Part shown: positions 1 through 12,949 of the stretch, piece by piece | Layout of the letters: every line of letters starts with the position of its first letter | Position numbering within the stretch: the stretch's first letter is position 1 | Source: Clavelina lepadiformis | Taxonomy: Eukaryota; Chordata; Ascidiacea; Aplousobranchia; Clavelinidae | Direction of reading: 5' to 3' | Assembly: GCF_947623445.1 (NCBI RefSeq) | Contig: NC_135244.1 | Coordinates: 17,422,860 to 17,486,859, forward strand | Length of the DNA stretch: 64,000 nucleotides | Notes under the pieces: model-generated | What the model saw: only the letters and a program-made list of their open reading frames with translations | What the model was told of the DNA's origin: nothing | Database searches by the model: none | Made by a program: the position numbers and the translations under genes

Positions 1-544
1 CCAAACCTTAAAAAAAACCCTGTACGTAGATATTTGAACCACTTCGGTACAGTTATGAACCCACTGTAATGCTATGGCAAAAAATGTTTTAATCGTGCTT
101 TGAGTCTGTTTTTTCTTTTAATTCTCAAGATGGTCTTTTATTAGACGGTTTACGTCATCGTAACAATAGTAACTAAATTTTGAGTATCTACGAGCCTTAT
201 GACTCCAATACGGCAACAAAAGACGTTATGCATAATTTATGTTACAAATGATTCACTCCCTTTTGATGAACTGAAATTTTTGAACATCAGTGAAGGACTT
301 TTGTTAACGCTAGGGCTCACTTAACGAATCGAATGTGGCAGAGATTGTAAAGTTAGATTGTAATATTTAAAAAAAGTATGCAAGAAATGCTTGAAAAAGA
401 TATTTCTTCTCTTAGTGAATTCTCTGGTTAATCCAGAAATTTGCCCGATTTTAAGTATTGTTAAAGTAATATATGTTTGATAGTTTCTGTGTGTATACCT
501 ATACATACTCTTCAGGGTACCATTAATTGTTGATTTGGTTTCAG
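1..544. other. Intron or intergenic sequence before the first visible exon
   Basis: No coding exon, RNA gene or repeat could be supported here. The stretch is AT-rich and ends in the pyrimidine-rich acceptor of the first visible exon of the coiled-coil gene. That exon starts in mid-codon, so this is most likely intron of a gene beginning upstream of the window. A minus-strand reading frame at 321-656 lies across the plus-strand exon and is a shadow. Confidence 0.5.
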
Positions 545-3500
545 TTTGCAGAAAGAAAAACGCAGACAACTTGCCCTTGCACGTGACCGCGTGGCCGCAA
601 TGAAGCGCAAACAAGAAAGCGTCCAGGAGGTGGGTTACTCGTCCATCGCGTAGCATGCAGTCTAGTACAAGTTTTTTTATTATTATGTATAAAAAGCCAG
701 CGAAGATAGAGAAAGGCGATTTTAAGACCGGTTTGGCGAGGTCGGCATTTCTGATAAACGTTGACCTTTCTAACGCGATTGGAACTTATCAGCAGTCTTA
801 GTTTTAAAGATCAAATGCGCTTTCAACAATCAAATTATTTGTTTTGAAATTCAGATATCAACTGAAGAGAATTTTGAACTCAGGTTGGACAGCGATGACG
901 TCGTGGTTTTGGCAGACGCAGTCATGCGTGAAATGGAAGCTAAACATGCAAAAGAAAGGGAAATTTTACTTAAAGTAATTTGTTCTTATTTTCATTTATT
1001 TTTAGTCAATATTTTTAATTTTGTTTTTTTATCAATCGAAATCAAAAAATTTGGAACCCAGCAATGTATTACCTTATAATTGGTTATAGTTTTCATTCCG
1101 ATAACTTTGCTATGCATCGTTATAGTTATTATACTGGTAAAAATACTATGCTGGTAGTTAAGGAATTACGCTAATTAATTTACAGATTTTGCGTTGACGT
1201 TTGGTCTGTTGCTAATTATATTAACTATCATTATATGATAAATTAAAATTATATGATAAATTAACTAACATTATATGATACATTATATATTAACTAACAT
1301 TAACTATTATATTAACATTAAAAATTTCAATTAAAACTTTAAAATTCGAGATTTCTAAAATCTTCTTTTCAGTTGCTGGAGGAAGTTTCTCCCGGTACAA
1401 ACGCAAGGCAGAGAATGGAAGAATCCTCTTCGGAGGAACGTAGGAGCAGGATAAAAGATCTTCGTGAGCTGAGGAAGCATTGGAGGAATGAGGACCCACA
1501 GACCATGCTGGAAACAAAAGATGAACAGTGGTATATTCTAAAGGTGATAAGATTTTTGGTCTTTTTGAAAAAATAATATTTTTAAAATGAAAAATATAAC
1601 CGTTGAACTAGTAAGAGTCAATATAGTGCTAATGTGTTCAAATAATGCAATTGATTATTATCTTTTTATTTGTTTGTGTTTTGTATTTTTTGTTACGTCA
1701 CTTTCATGAACTAGAATTTGCGAAACATTGAACAAATCTGCTAGTTAACATCAACTAATGTTTAGCCTACTTATTTTTTCTGTTTCTGCTATTTTCGAGC
1801 AAACTCTCGACATATGCTGTGGAGAAATCATTCTTTTCAAATTCTTGCTTTCTCTCTTGGTCTTTCAGGAAGCATCCGCCCTGCAGCTTGCGTCATTCAG
1901 CAGCAACCAATCAGCTAGCGAGGAAGAGAGCCGGTCATACATACTGGCCGATCTCCAACAGGAGCAGAAGAAAGAAACTTCTTATCTCTTCACAGGGTTG
2001 TTGGACAAGGTACCGTGTAGTCTTGTTGCTGTTTTAACTAAACTACATGTAGCAGTGTTCTGTTTTAGTTTGGGCTTGTCATGTTCTTTCTTTTTAATTG
2101 TTGTATATATTGCTGTTGCACAATAAAAAATTCAACTAGAAACTTCCACCATTTTTAGAAACCAGATACGATTCGGAAGATGGCGCTGTTGCAGCGCCAG
2201 GCAAGAGTGGATTGTTGGTATGACAACGTGGCAGGAACACTTCTGGGAGGAGGAAGAGTTGATGGGAATAAGCAGAATGAAGATGATCAAGTTGTGAAAG
2301 CTCTGGAGGAAAAATACGACGCTCTAAAGGACAAGTTGCTTGCAGAGGTCAGTTGTGATTGCATTCTTTGCTTGCAAAAGCTGTAACACGTTTTGGGTGC
2401 GTTTGTGTGTGTCTGTATGTCGACAAGTTGTTGTGATATTTAGGCATCTTGATTTGCAGCGTTGTTGATTCCAAGATTTTGAAAAAAATTATGAAATTCT
2501 GAGCTCGTGCACTGTTAAAGAGTCGCTGAACCTTTCGATAACATTTGTAAAAATTGACGCCGGCAATTATGGTCATAAGCGCTACCTTCTCTGAAACCAC
2601 CTGCGTACGAGCTAAATTTAGTCAAAGGTTCTGCAAATCGGGCCTGTAACTACGTAGATCTCAAAAAGGGCAAAGCCTGTTGTCAACCTAAATCGAAAAG
2701 TACAGCATAGTTACCTAAATTTAACCTTAATTTAGGCCTTTATCGTATAATGATACTCTAAATCTGACATCACTTTAGTCTTGAATAACTAATATAGATC
2801 ACTTTTTATCTCACTTTTTACAAAATTTTCTAACAAATATTTTTTTAAATTTTTAACAAGGCGATACGTGACCTACCTAGAGTAATATAAACTTTTCCGA
2901 ATTTTAAAGTGACCCGCACTATTTCAGCTGTAACCTTACAACACAATTACAGGCTTTGCTGAAGAAGTTAGGTGAGAAAGAATGGACTGCTCTATCCGAA
3001 CAAGAGAGACAGCGTCGCATCACGCAGATCAAAAAGCAGGAAAGAAGACTGAGACTCCAAGGAAAACATGATGAAGTTGCTCGTTTGTTCCAAGCTCTGA
3101 CTATTTCCGAAAACGGTGATTTATTTATGATTTTTGTTAATTTGAATATCTTGTATGTTATGGAATTATTTGCATTGACTTTAACGAAACCTGGTTCGGC
3201 GATAACGCATCCACCAATTTTTATAAAAACATGGCGTATTAAATTATTTGTGAACTTTATTGTTTGATTTTTGTTGTGTTGTTGATTTTGTCTTCTGACT
3301 TTTTTCAGAAGTCAATCGAATTTTCGGTGAAGAGAGAACATCCCAGGAGAAAGCATTGAAAAAGAGACTGGAAAGAAAAAAGCAACTTAGAGAGGAGAGA
3401 CAGAAAAAAGGCTTGTCAACTGATGATGACTCATTGGAAAAAGAGCTAGACGAAGAAGAAAAAGTGGAAAAGAAAAAAAGAACGGTAAGGCGAAATATTA

Positions 3501-6500
3501 CAAAACATATCAAACTTGTGATAGGCTAAATACATTTATTTCTTGCAATTAAAGTGATAAGTTTGTTCTCTATAATGGCGCTGCTTGTAATGCAAACTCA
3601 ACAATTATTCTCCAGTTTATTACTGGGTTTTGGAACCATATTATCCAGTTAAACCTGTTTATAATGTGTTTGGTAGCTTTCGGGACTATTTTTTTCACGT
3701 ACTCAATTGATTTAGAACGTCCTGCTGGCTTTGGATCGCAATTTAGAATCTGAGCGCGAGGCGCTCTTGGCCGATCTTCGGCGTCAGGATGAGGCAATAA
3801 GTGAAGAAAGGCGGCGCCAGCTAGCAATTGCAAAACTACGACGAGAGCGTCGTCAGATGGAAGCAGAAGAGAAATTTGGAGCCGTTGCACTTGTATTTCA
3901 AACTGCCAAGAAAGACGAAGCTGCTCTGTCTGCAAGGTACTGTAAAATAGTTTGCAAGCCGCTTAAAATAGGTATGCACTAGTTTCCATTACCAGTTTAA
4001 ATACCCTTGAGATATTTTAGAATGTAATTTGATAATCATAGAAGAAGGTTAAAACTTATGAGAGATGTATTACGTATACGCCATTACGTCTTTACGTCAT
4101 TAAAGTTACTTATGACATCATAAACGCTTTAGTCTTTCCTCCAATCGGGACCGACAGAACGCCCTGGCCATGGAACGACTCGCAGCTCGGAAAGCTCAGA
4201 AACAACGAAAGCAAGCCATAGCAAGCCTCACTGAACCGGGAGTTATTTTGGAGAAATTACGGACAATTGGAGCAGAAAAGTCGGAGGGTAAAATTACGTC
4301 TAAAAATCATCTTTTAGTTGTCCGTGCTCTTTGAGTTTTTAAGACTATAGTCTTATGAGTTTGAAAGGTTTTGCGAGCTTTTATAATTTTTTTTTGTGAT
4401 TCCGGAATGCTGAGATTTTTTTGCCGTGTAGTTACACGTCATTCGCATAAGCTCAATATTCTAGATATATAAACAAAATCGCGAAAATGGAACAGTCATG
4501 CGCCAACAACTCATTGATTTATTATGTGTAATATTTATCTTAAACATTTCTCGTGATAATATTCCACCAGGTTCATCTGCTGAGCGTCTCCTCCTAGAGA
4601 TGGAAAAGAAGCACACTGATGAGAGGGAGACCCTCATGCTTCTCCTCATGGCCGCAGATGACAAACGGCTTGAAAAAGGAGTCACCGGTCTTGGCATGGA
4701 GGTAAAAATAGAAATCTTAATCCCTGATTTTTGTTGTTTTCTGGCGATTAGTTACGTCAAAATTATCATAGTAAGTATGTCTGTGCAATGATATTTACAA
4801 GCAGATCTTAAACATGATTGATAACAAATTTAACCTGTCGTCGGGCATTTGATTAAATGTTCTTGTGGTTTTATATGGAATGAATTTTTGATTGCTAAGT
4901 TAAAGTTAACCAAGACAAACTCAATTTCTTTATATTTCTTTATGTCCTTCTATCAGAAGCTCCAAAATGACCTGGAAAAGTTTTCGGATGATCGTCGGAA
5001 GTGGAGGGAGGAGAGATTGATGCGAGCGATCAGTGAAAACTCCGACATCCCGCTCACGGATGATCAGAGATCAAGACTCTCTGGATACGTGGCTGAGCTC
5101 AATAAAACGTTGATAACTGCTCTTGTCAACAAAACGGAAGGTTTGAGAAGTTCTTCTTGTATTCAAACGACATTTATTGTGTAATAAGAATACAATTTTA
5201 TGAATTCCCTTTTAATATTTTTATTGTAGAACACTTGGGGTTAATTAATGATGTATCTAACATTATATGATAAACCTTAATGCAACAAAATTTAATCTGT
5301 TGGCGGTTAGTTTTCATGGCTTGTTTTCATATGGTATAATGGTTTATTGACACGATTTGAAGTGACATATCGCGCCTGCTGTGACGTAATACTTTTACAG
5401 TTATTCGACACAAGTCACCTGACCAATACGACCCGAAGTCATTGAAAGATAAGCTGGGCGCTGAGTGGCTGGCTGATTTGCAACAAACACAAGACAACGA
5501 GATGACAGTCACCACCGATCTCATCGCCGACAAGGTGGATTAATTAAATTAATTTAATTAATTCTAGTCCCGTGAAATTGTTGCTTAGTTTTTGTGTTTG
5601 CGGACTTTGTATACGACCGGGATTGCTACACGTGGAAATTTCGTAGCATGACATTTTTCATCTCTTCAATATTCTTAGTTTGCGTATATGATATGATGTC
5701 ATAATCATTATTCTCGGACCGTGGTAAATCTTTGCCCAATTTAAACTCGGCTACGATCCACCATCGCTCGAACCCCGGTTACAGAACTGTCTTTGCGCTT
5801 TGTCTGATGGTTGCATTTTCTGTGGTTTCGTGCATCCGATCGCCTGGATCACTGAACAAGAGAAAGCGTCGTTAGTGCCCAGGACATTGCAACGACAGCG
5901 GATTAGCGCCGCCGAGTATCGAACCCGTTTTACATATTTTCGAATCCGGCGTTCATATGCCGCTTTACCAACAATTTATATTTAAACTTGCGTTTCTTTC
6001 TTCTTCTTTATAATACAACCTTCTTGTTGTTTCGATGAATTTTAAATCATGTTTCCGTAATAGTTTGTCTCCTCGCCTTGACCTTCGTATGAATTTTCTT
6101 AAAATTTGTCAAAATTTCGTTTCTGCTTTAAGTCCAAATTAATGTCAAATGTTAAGAAGGCTTTTGTCGTATGCAGACCGACGAGATCTTGGACATGTTG
6201 ACTCAGGATCAGAAGAGAGCCAGGAGAGAAGGCTGGAACGACAACATCGGGAAGGTCATCTTCGGACTTGCACTGCCTGGACAAGGTATTGAACGAAAGA
6301 TAAATAAGTAATTGGCCATTATCTACCAAACTTGGTTCCAGCTCGATTCAACCCAGGACTATCCAACCAACGTCTATGGGCCGTATAGGCCTTGGGTTGA
6401 AATATCCTGGGTTGATTCATCCTTTGGTTGAATTCACCAACCACCACTTAACTTAATGCAAAGTTGACTTCACGTTTCACGTTATTTTGACTTAGAAAGC

Positions 6501-9500
6501 GACAAGACGAGCCAATTGTTTCATCGTTTCCTTGATCTTTATTTGCAGTTGTTCAGCGTCCATCGTCATCGTCGAGCAGCATCGAGCAGGAGGAGCGGGA
6601 GATGGACGAGGAAGCGAAAGAAAAGATGAAAGAGATTGATGCTGAACTCCAGGAGGCGAAGAAAGAGTTGGAGAGACAGAGTAAGGCGAACACTTCATGT
6701 CCTCGCATATTTTAATACATACGAATATTTCTGCACTTGTTATCTTGCAACAATTCGGTACTACAGTATTTTTTCGTTTATTTTGGTAATTCTGACAAGC
6801 CCGTTCTATTATTTCCAATTGTTTATTGTTGCCGATGCCTCTTTATCAAATTTGCTATGATGTTTATTGCCTAGGAGTGACCGGTGAACCAGTGGATGCT
6901 GACGCTGCGCTCGCCCAACTTGAAAAACAGTTTGCCGCCAAGAAAGCTGTAAGTGGAACCATAATACATTTTAAAACCTTGGTTCCATCTTGTATACATG
7001 CGACTGCAGATACTTTAAAAATGTAAGAAAATCTTGACTCTTTCATCCAGGTTCTGACCTCGGACATGGATCGGCAGCGGGAGCAGATCAGAGAGAAGTT
7101 GCGCGAGAAGAGACAGAGGAAAGCGGCGTCGGAATATGAAGCGCACGCGGCGGTTGGCATGTTGATGCTGGCTGAACGAAGATTGAAAGCCCGGGAAACG
7201 AGATCAAAGAATGAAGCCTCAAAACAGAAGAACCTAGTGAGAGAGATTTTTATCGCTACTTTATATTTTGTGAGGTTATCAAAGTTAATTAATTTGGTTT
7301 GTTTTTTGTTTGGTTGCTTAATGGATTACAAAATTCGTAAATTTAAAACCCTTTTTTGTTATATAATTTTTATGTGTATTTGTTTTTATGTCAGTTCGGA
7401 GGAACTGTTCAATGATTTCTTTGTCTTTAATATGATTTTATTTAAATATATTACAAATTATAATTTTATAGATTTCATGATTTCTTTAACTTTGGTATAG
7501 ATGCAAGAGAGACTCGCCGCCAGAAGAGAAAAGAGAAGGAAACAGCTGGAGAAAGAAGAAAAGATAAAATCTGGAAAAGTCGAGGTTCGTGAGAAAAAAT
7601 TGCTCGAAATCAACTTTATAGGAAACTTTTATCAGTACCGTACAGTAAAAATCGACATTTGTATACATCGTAAACATTTTCATACGTGTTTTATTTGTGT
7701 TGATACCATGTGTAGTATGTAGAACCCAGGTAAACGCAATTTTGCCCAATATTTCTAAAGCTTGTTTCTTTCAATTGAAAAGTTACATGACACGCTTAAA
7801 TGGGCTATTTTGTTGCTAAAATTTATGTCTAAAATACTTCTAACAGCTTTGTTCCACCAACAGAACTCAACCTAACGTAACATTTTAAGTTTTCTCATAT
7901 CTGCAATTTTAGAGCCAACAGGCACCTGCAGAACAAGAGAAACCAGTTGCCAAGTCACCTACGCCGTCACCGTTCGACTCCATGCGCCGCGAGAAGACAG
8001 TGATCAACGTGGAAGTGAGTGAAAAGGAGAATGATCAGATCCTGGCCGAGATGACTAAGCGATCGAAGATTTATCAGGATAAGATCAGGAAGCAGCAGGA
8101 GGAACAGAAAAACAGGGTACGTTTAGGCGCTGATTTTGCCGCTTTCATCGAACCCCCGGTGTTTTCAGTCAATTTCTATACCATCTGAAGCAAGATGTAT
8201 TTACTCTGGAAACGTAAAACTCTCAAGCGAATTGTCAATGATTAAGTATAAGAAAATGAAACGCATGCTACGAAATATTTCAGAAAAGTTAAAGTTTAAA
8301 AAACCTTGTTAAAACTAAGATGATTTGGAACGTTTTGAGCAGTAGAAAAGCTAAGGCATCAACTCCCTGTTCCTCTTAAAGGTCCGAGAGAGATTATCAA
8401 AGGCGAAGAAGCGCAAGGAAGAAGTGGCTGGTGAGATGCTGAAGACATTCGAGCGGGAGAAGACCATCATTGAAGAAAAGTCGATCATGAGACTCACCAG
8501 GCAGAAGACGATTCTGAGTGAGAGGATTGGAAGATTGAAGACAGAGAAGACAATGACCATGAAAGAGAAGAGCGACAAGTAATTGTTTGATCATAAAGGG
8601 TGTGACGTCACAAGTATTACTTTAATGCTTTTTAAACTATGCAAAATCCCACTTTGCTAAAAGCAGATTTTCAACGGTGAATTTTTCAGAAAAAAGCGAG
8701 ATTTCTCCAAGGTCTTACAAGCGGAGGAGGTGGAAGGGATGACAGAGGATGATCGGATGAAGAAGACGGCCGAAGAGCTCCAGAAGAAATTTATGGAGGA
8801 AATCGAGGAAGATAAACAGGTAACTCTCATCTCTGAAGTACATCATCAGAAATCGACCTTTAAAAATATCTGGTATGATTCTTTGCCTTTGGATATTGAC
8901 TTGAACTTATTATAAAAAGTGATGCGATTGATCAAAGTTAGTCCAAAATTGAAGGATGAAAGTTCTGGAAAAGCACTTCAGTGCTTTATATTAGGGAAAA
9001 TTTCAAGAACTGTAAATTAATTCATAACTTCCAGGGTAGTAGATGCATTCGCACTTCTTTGAATCTTTCCAGCATCATTGAAGACTCAAAAGAAGAACAA
9101 AAAGATGAAGAAAATGTTTAAGTAAAAACGAGCACTAGTCTCGCATGATAGACTTGATATTAACAAAACTCTTTTTAGTTCTTGTTTGAAGACAAGGATC
9201 ACTCTGCATCCACTTAGCGTGTGTTTTTCCCTGTTATGCCTTTTAGATGTTTGCTTATCCGTTTCAGACAGCGAACTGAAATGAGCATGGATACCTTCAT
9301 AACGTTAAATAACTGCCTGCCTATAGCTTTATAGATTTTTCTGAGAACATTTCTTAACTTTCGTATTGCTTGTGATCAAATTTTTGCAACCGCATTCTTT
9401 TCTATGTTGGGACAAGTGCGATCTCCTTTCCACAGTCATTATTTTTGAGAACTCTCAAGTAAATGATTTCATTTGTGCAACGGTTCAATGCTCATAAAAT

Positions 9501-10053
9501 CCGTGTGCACTGTGCACTTCAAAATCCTGGTGCACAATGACTTCATGGACACCCGTTATAAGATAAGGCACACACAATTTTTTCTATTTTCTCTCTTGTA
9601 CATTTTCATTGACTCACGTGAACGCCTCATTGCAATGCTACCATAAAGAATATGTAACAAGTCAACCACACTCTTATGGATGATGCTTAGCGTTCATGTT
9701 GCTGAAACGAGTTGTTTCTGTTCATGTTGCTGAAACGAGCTGTTATGCAATATTAACGTTTATTACTCATCATCATGTGGCAGGATGCTTACCACCCAGC
9801 ATGTTTCAAAATCTCTTCCGATATTTGTCAATTGTTGCTTTTTTCTCAACAGAAAAAAACTAAAACCGTGGAAAAAGAAAAAGATCCAGATGCTCCAAAG
9901 ACTTCCAGTGATGCTGTGGAACCTACAAACGAAGATCTTCCACCTCGGCCTCAGACTGCTTCTCGTAAACTTGATCCTGAGGAAGTCTTGAAGCAGAGAA
10001 TGCGAAAGAGGAAAAGCAAGAGGCAGGAAGAAACTCCTCAAAGTGAAGATTGA
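545..10053 (+). CDS. Large charged coiled-coil protein, 3' part of gene (21 exons)
   Basis: Family not recognised. Exons, all GT-AG and in phase: 545-629, 855-974, 1373-1543, 1869-2009, 2159-2347, 2953-3115, 3309-3484, 3716-3936, 4133-4287, 4571-4701, 4957-5140, 5401-5534, 6177-6285, 6549-6680, 6875-6948, 7051-7236, 7501-7584, 7913-8116, 8382-8578, 8690-8819, 9853-10053 (stop TGA). They give about 1061 residues, open at the N-terminus. The protein is rich in Glu, Lys, Arg and Gln with heptad-like runs and no signal peptide or membrane segment. A degenerate motif recurs, for example MREMEAKHAKEREILLK near 900-974 and LLEMEKKHTDERETLMLLL near 4590-4650. Trp-containing islands (REGWNDNIGKVIFGL, VDCWYDNVAGTLLGG) also resemble each other, which suggests an old internal repeat. 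The tail is basic (KQRMRKRKSKRQEE). A cytoskeletal or ciliary scaffold role would be guesswork. The acceptor of the first exon could instead be at 551/552. Confidence 0.82.
5715..5945 (-). repeat. tRNA-related SINE-like repeat, copy 1
   Basis: Lies in an intron of the coiled-coil gene. On the minus strand it contains CGGGGTTCGAGCGATGG, which resembles a pol III B box, and a second CGGGTTCGATACTCGGCGG. Segments around the B-box-like motif recur at 27850-28170, 31618-31835 and partly at 60375-60450. Copies are diverged and the edges are approximate. Confidence 0.5.
9035..9121 (+). other. Possible alternative last exon of the coiled-coil gene
   Basis: After the exon ending at 8819 (phase 0), a CCAG acceptor at 9031-9034 opens a frame of 28 codons. 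It begins GSRCIRTSLNLSSIIEDSKE, stays acidic, and ends in TAA at 9119-9121. It is in phase with the upstream exon and would replace the basic tail encoded at 9853-10053. No clear AATAAA follows within the next few hundred bases, so it may be an unused cryptic exon. Confidence 0.4.
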
Positions 10054-11471
10054 CATCCGCAAACATTTTCCTTGTGAAGTAACCGCTAGACAGCTGTTTG
10101 TTGATAAAATTACTAATATGTTCACCGTAATCACTGCGAGTGAAATTAGCCCACTAATATACAGATAGTTACGTAAAAAATATTTGATTTTATTCATCAT
10201 GAATGAGTTAAGTTTTAAATCACTTCATTAAGTACTTTACTTCTAATTAAGTGTTAAGCGTGATCCAAACTAATCACGATTCCCTGTAGTTTTTTTGTTG
10301 TACTTACCACATGTCGTCATCACGCCCATTAAATATTATTCACGTCAGGTTCATATATTTTGTTTTCATTCCTGAAAGAAGTCGTGTGCAATCTTAATTT
10401 TTCTTAGTAAATTGCACCGCCCGTTTTTATAGTTATCCGCAGTTGTAAATTAGCCTCATTTATGGCATTTTTTGTACACATCGCAGTTAATGTCTCACTT
10501 TGTTCTTGCACAATAAACTTCAAACTTGTTCACTCTTTATTAAAGTTCATATAATCGGATTTAGCGAAAGATTGTCTTAATGTTATTGCTATGTTGTATA
10601 ACCGAAAAGTTTGTCAAAACGAACATCAAACTTTTGAACCGCAAGACATTGACTACTAAAAGTGAGACCTTTTGGGCTTCGAACCTTCTTAGAAGTTTTG
10701 CTAGCCTATAATAACCTCATATACAAGCCTATACATGATAAACCGCGTTTCCAGTCAAATGTATCGGCTGTAAACAATTATTATACATACAAGAACATCT
10801 TTGCTGCAATAGTCGATTTGAAGTTAATTTGACAGAGAGATTTGGACATTTTCTGAAAATTGGAAAAGTTTGAAAAAATTTAACATCGAACTTGTTTTTA
10901 TATAAAGAATACCAGGTATTTTTTGCGTGGTATATATTTATATATGGTATAGAAAACTGTATATAATGACATAATATGCTGTAGGCTACATTTAATAAGC
11001 TTATATTGTAATGGTATATTTATACATGGTTATATCAATTGTACAAGCGTGGGTAAAACAATTGTCCATCAAGATTACAAAACTAGCACATTTGAGAGAA
11101 CATTGGTTAAGGACTCTTTGTCAAAACGAAAAAGTCACTCATCGACATTATTCAGTTCACGTTATACAAAGACAAAACAGGTTGAGCATTTCTAGCTTCT
11201 ATTTTCTTTAGTTCATAACTCTATACTATAAACCTTTTAAGGCCTGCACACGTTCTATGTATACAATGAATGATGATGAAAAAACAATTGAATATGCGTT
11301 AAATAAGAATTACATGCATCAATTCGTGCCACATCGGAATGTGACAGGGTGACAATCCAATAAAAAGTTTTGCTGTAAGAGCCCGTATGTACAGAAATTG
11401 AACTCAAGCTATATATATGTTCAAAAGAAATCATCAGAAGGTCTACTCAGCAAACTGTCCACATCACGCAA
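10054..11471. other. Intergenic: 3' UTR of coiled-coil gene, then spacer between convergent genes
   Basis: The coiled-coil gene (+) and the first caspase (-) converge here. Apart from the AATAAA at 10512, I see only AT-rich sequence with short TATA-like runs near 10930 and no supported exon or repeat. Confidence 0.6.
10512..10517 (+). terminator. Candidate poly(A) signal AATAAA
   Basis: Canonical AATAAA about 460 bases downstream of the stop at 10053 of the coiled-coil gene. It is the first canonical hexamer noticed in a suitable position. Confidence 0.4.
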
Positions 11472-12949
11472 TTACATCATTGCATCATCTTTGATCTTGG
11501 GCAAGTAAAATCTTTTTCTCAGTGTTGATACGGTGCATGGCATTTGCCGTTTTTCTCCTGTACAGCCACCAATATCGGCCACTCTTTCAGCCACAATGGT
11601 CATCAGCGAAGCAAAATCCAGTTCCCAATCGGAATTATCTTTTAAAAAACGCATTTTACTTTCTTCAATATAAGTTGCAAAAAGTCATACATTTACATTT
11701 ATATAGTTAGTATAGCAGGACCTTTATCAACCAGTAAAGCAACTTTATTTTAATTTATCTGATTGCCGGGAGCCATAATAAATATCAAAATAATACGTAT
11801 AAAATCAGTTACCAGTCATATATTCCCCAACAACACTTGTTAATGTTGTTATAAATCGCGAGCCGTTGGTATGGCTTCTGTAAGATTTGTATCCTACACA
11901 AAAGTTTGGGAAATATTCGAATTTTGTTTAATGAAATTATACGTAAACGGATTGATGAATGCTGAGTTATTTAGCTTTGAAAAACCATGACTTAATACCC
12001 GTTGCCGAAGCAAAACAGCTGATACAATCGGCTCCTATTGGTGCTACGGGACTGACTCCATCTTCAAATTCTGCTTCTTCAACATCAGCAAGATCAGGTT
12101 CTTCAAAATCCCCCTGTGGTGTCTTGTCTGGTGGCGTGGCGGTATCACTTCCTTTACATGCCTGTTGTGGTTAAACATTTCAATCACTTGTTAAAAGGTC
12201 TCTGTGTGTGGTCTATTTGTCTTATCTTTGTTATTATTGTAAAATCTTTATACAAAGATACATATAAGCATACTTTTATAGTCTAACAATCCGACAACAT
12301 GTGAAGTACCTGCACTATAAAAATTTTGGGCTTTCCTTCCAAGCCCGGACAATTACTGGATGCGAAATTTGGAAAAATGCTATCATAATGTAGCGGAAGG
12401 TTATAGGTCAAAATCGAATCTTCTTTGCCGTGTGAAAGAAAGACGACAAAACAGCAATTATAATCCGAAAAGTCTTCTTCAGATATTGCTTCTAGTTTCT
12501 GTATGTCAGGAAAACGTTTAATATTAATTTAACTAAAGTTTATTTAAATAAGCCACTAAAATAATTGTTTGTTATTTAGATTTTGAGAAGTTACTTACTT
12601 CAAGTAGTTTACGAAGGGTGAGGTCATTCATTACTTCAATTTCTATTCCCATGCTATTAAACATCGTTTTTAGGTTTTCGACATCTATTTCTGTTCCTTC
12701 CCTTTCTTTCAGATTGACTGAAATAAATGGAAAATATTTGTTTAATTGTTCATTAAAATCCAAATGCTCAAATTGAATTCATACAAATGATTTTGTATTA
12801 AATTTATATCTACTTTTCTCGAACTCGTAGTGGTTAAAAATATAAGCTCGGCCAGGTTTGGATTTTGTCATTTTGTAAGTGTCAGGTTCCATTTTTTTTA
12901 GTCCAAGGTTGTTGAAAGCCTTAGACAGTTCATCCTTTTTTTCAGCCAT
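11472..12949 (-). CDS. Caspase with short prodomain (effector type), copy A
   Basis: Cysteine protease cutting after Asp, acting in apoptosis or cell remodelling. Minus-strand exons: 12814-12949 (ATG at 12947-12949), 12599-12717, 12310-12498, 11999-12161, 11813-11893, 11472-11638 (stop). The predicted protein is 284 aa, the usual size of caspases lacking CARD or DED. Visible landmarks: GRAYIFNHYEF at the p20 start, REGTEID with the S1-pocket Arg, catalytic His in FLSHGK (about residue 108), catalytic Cys in QACKG (about residue 150, codon 12156-12158), an acidic linker ending FEDGVSP where processing after Asp is plausible, then p10 with SYRS, GSRFI and the closing RQMPCTVSTLRKRFYLP. The two p10 pocket Trp residues of caspase-3 (SWRN, GSWF) are Tyr and Arg here. 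Copy B lies about 3.4 kb upstream on the same strand with matching exon phases. Family assignment is firm, the exact orthologue is not. Confidence 0.92.

Noticed and set aside
321-656. Minus-strand 111-codon frame
   Set aside because: Lies opposite the plus-strand coiled-coil exon 545-629; no domain and no splice partners.
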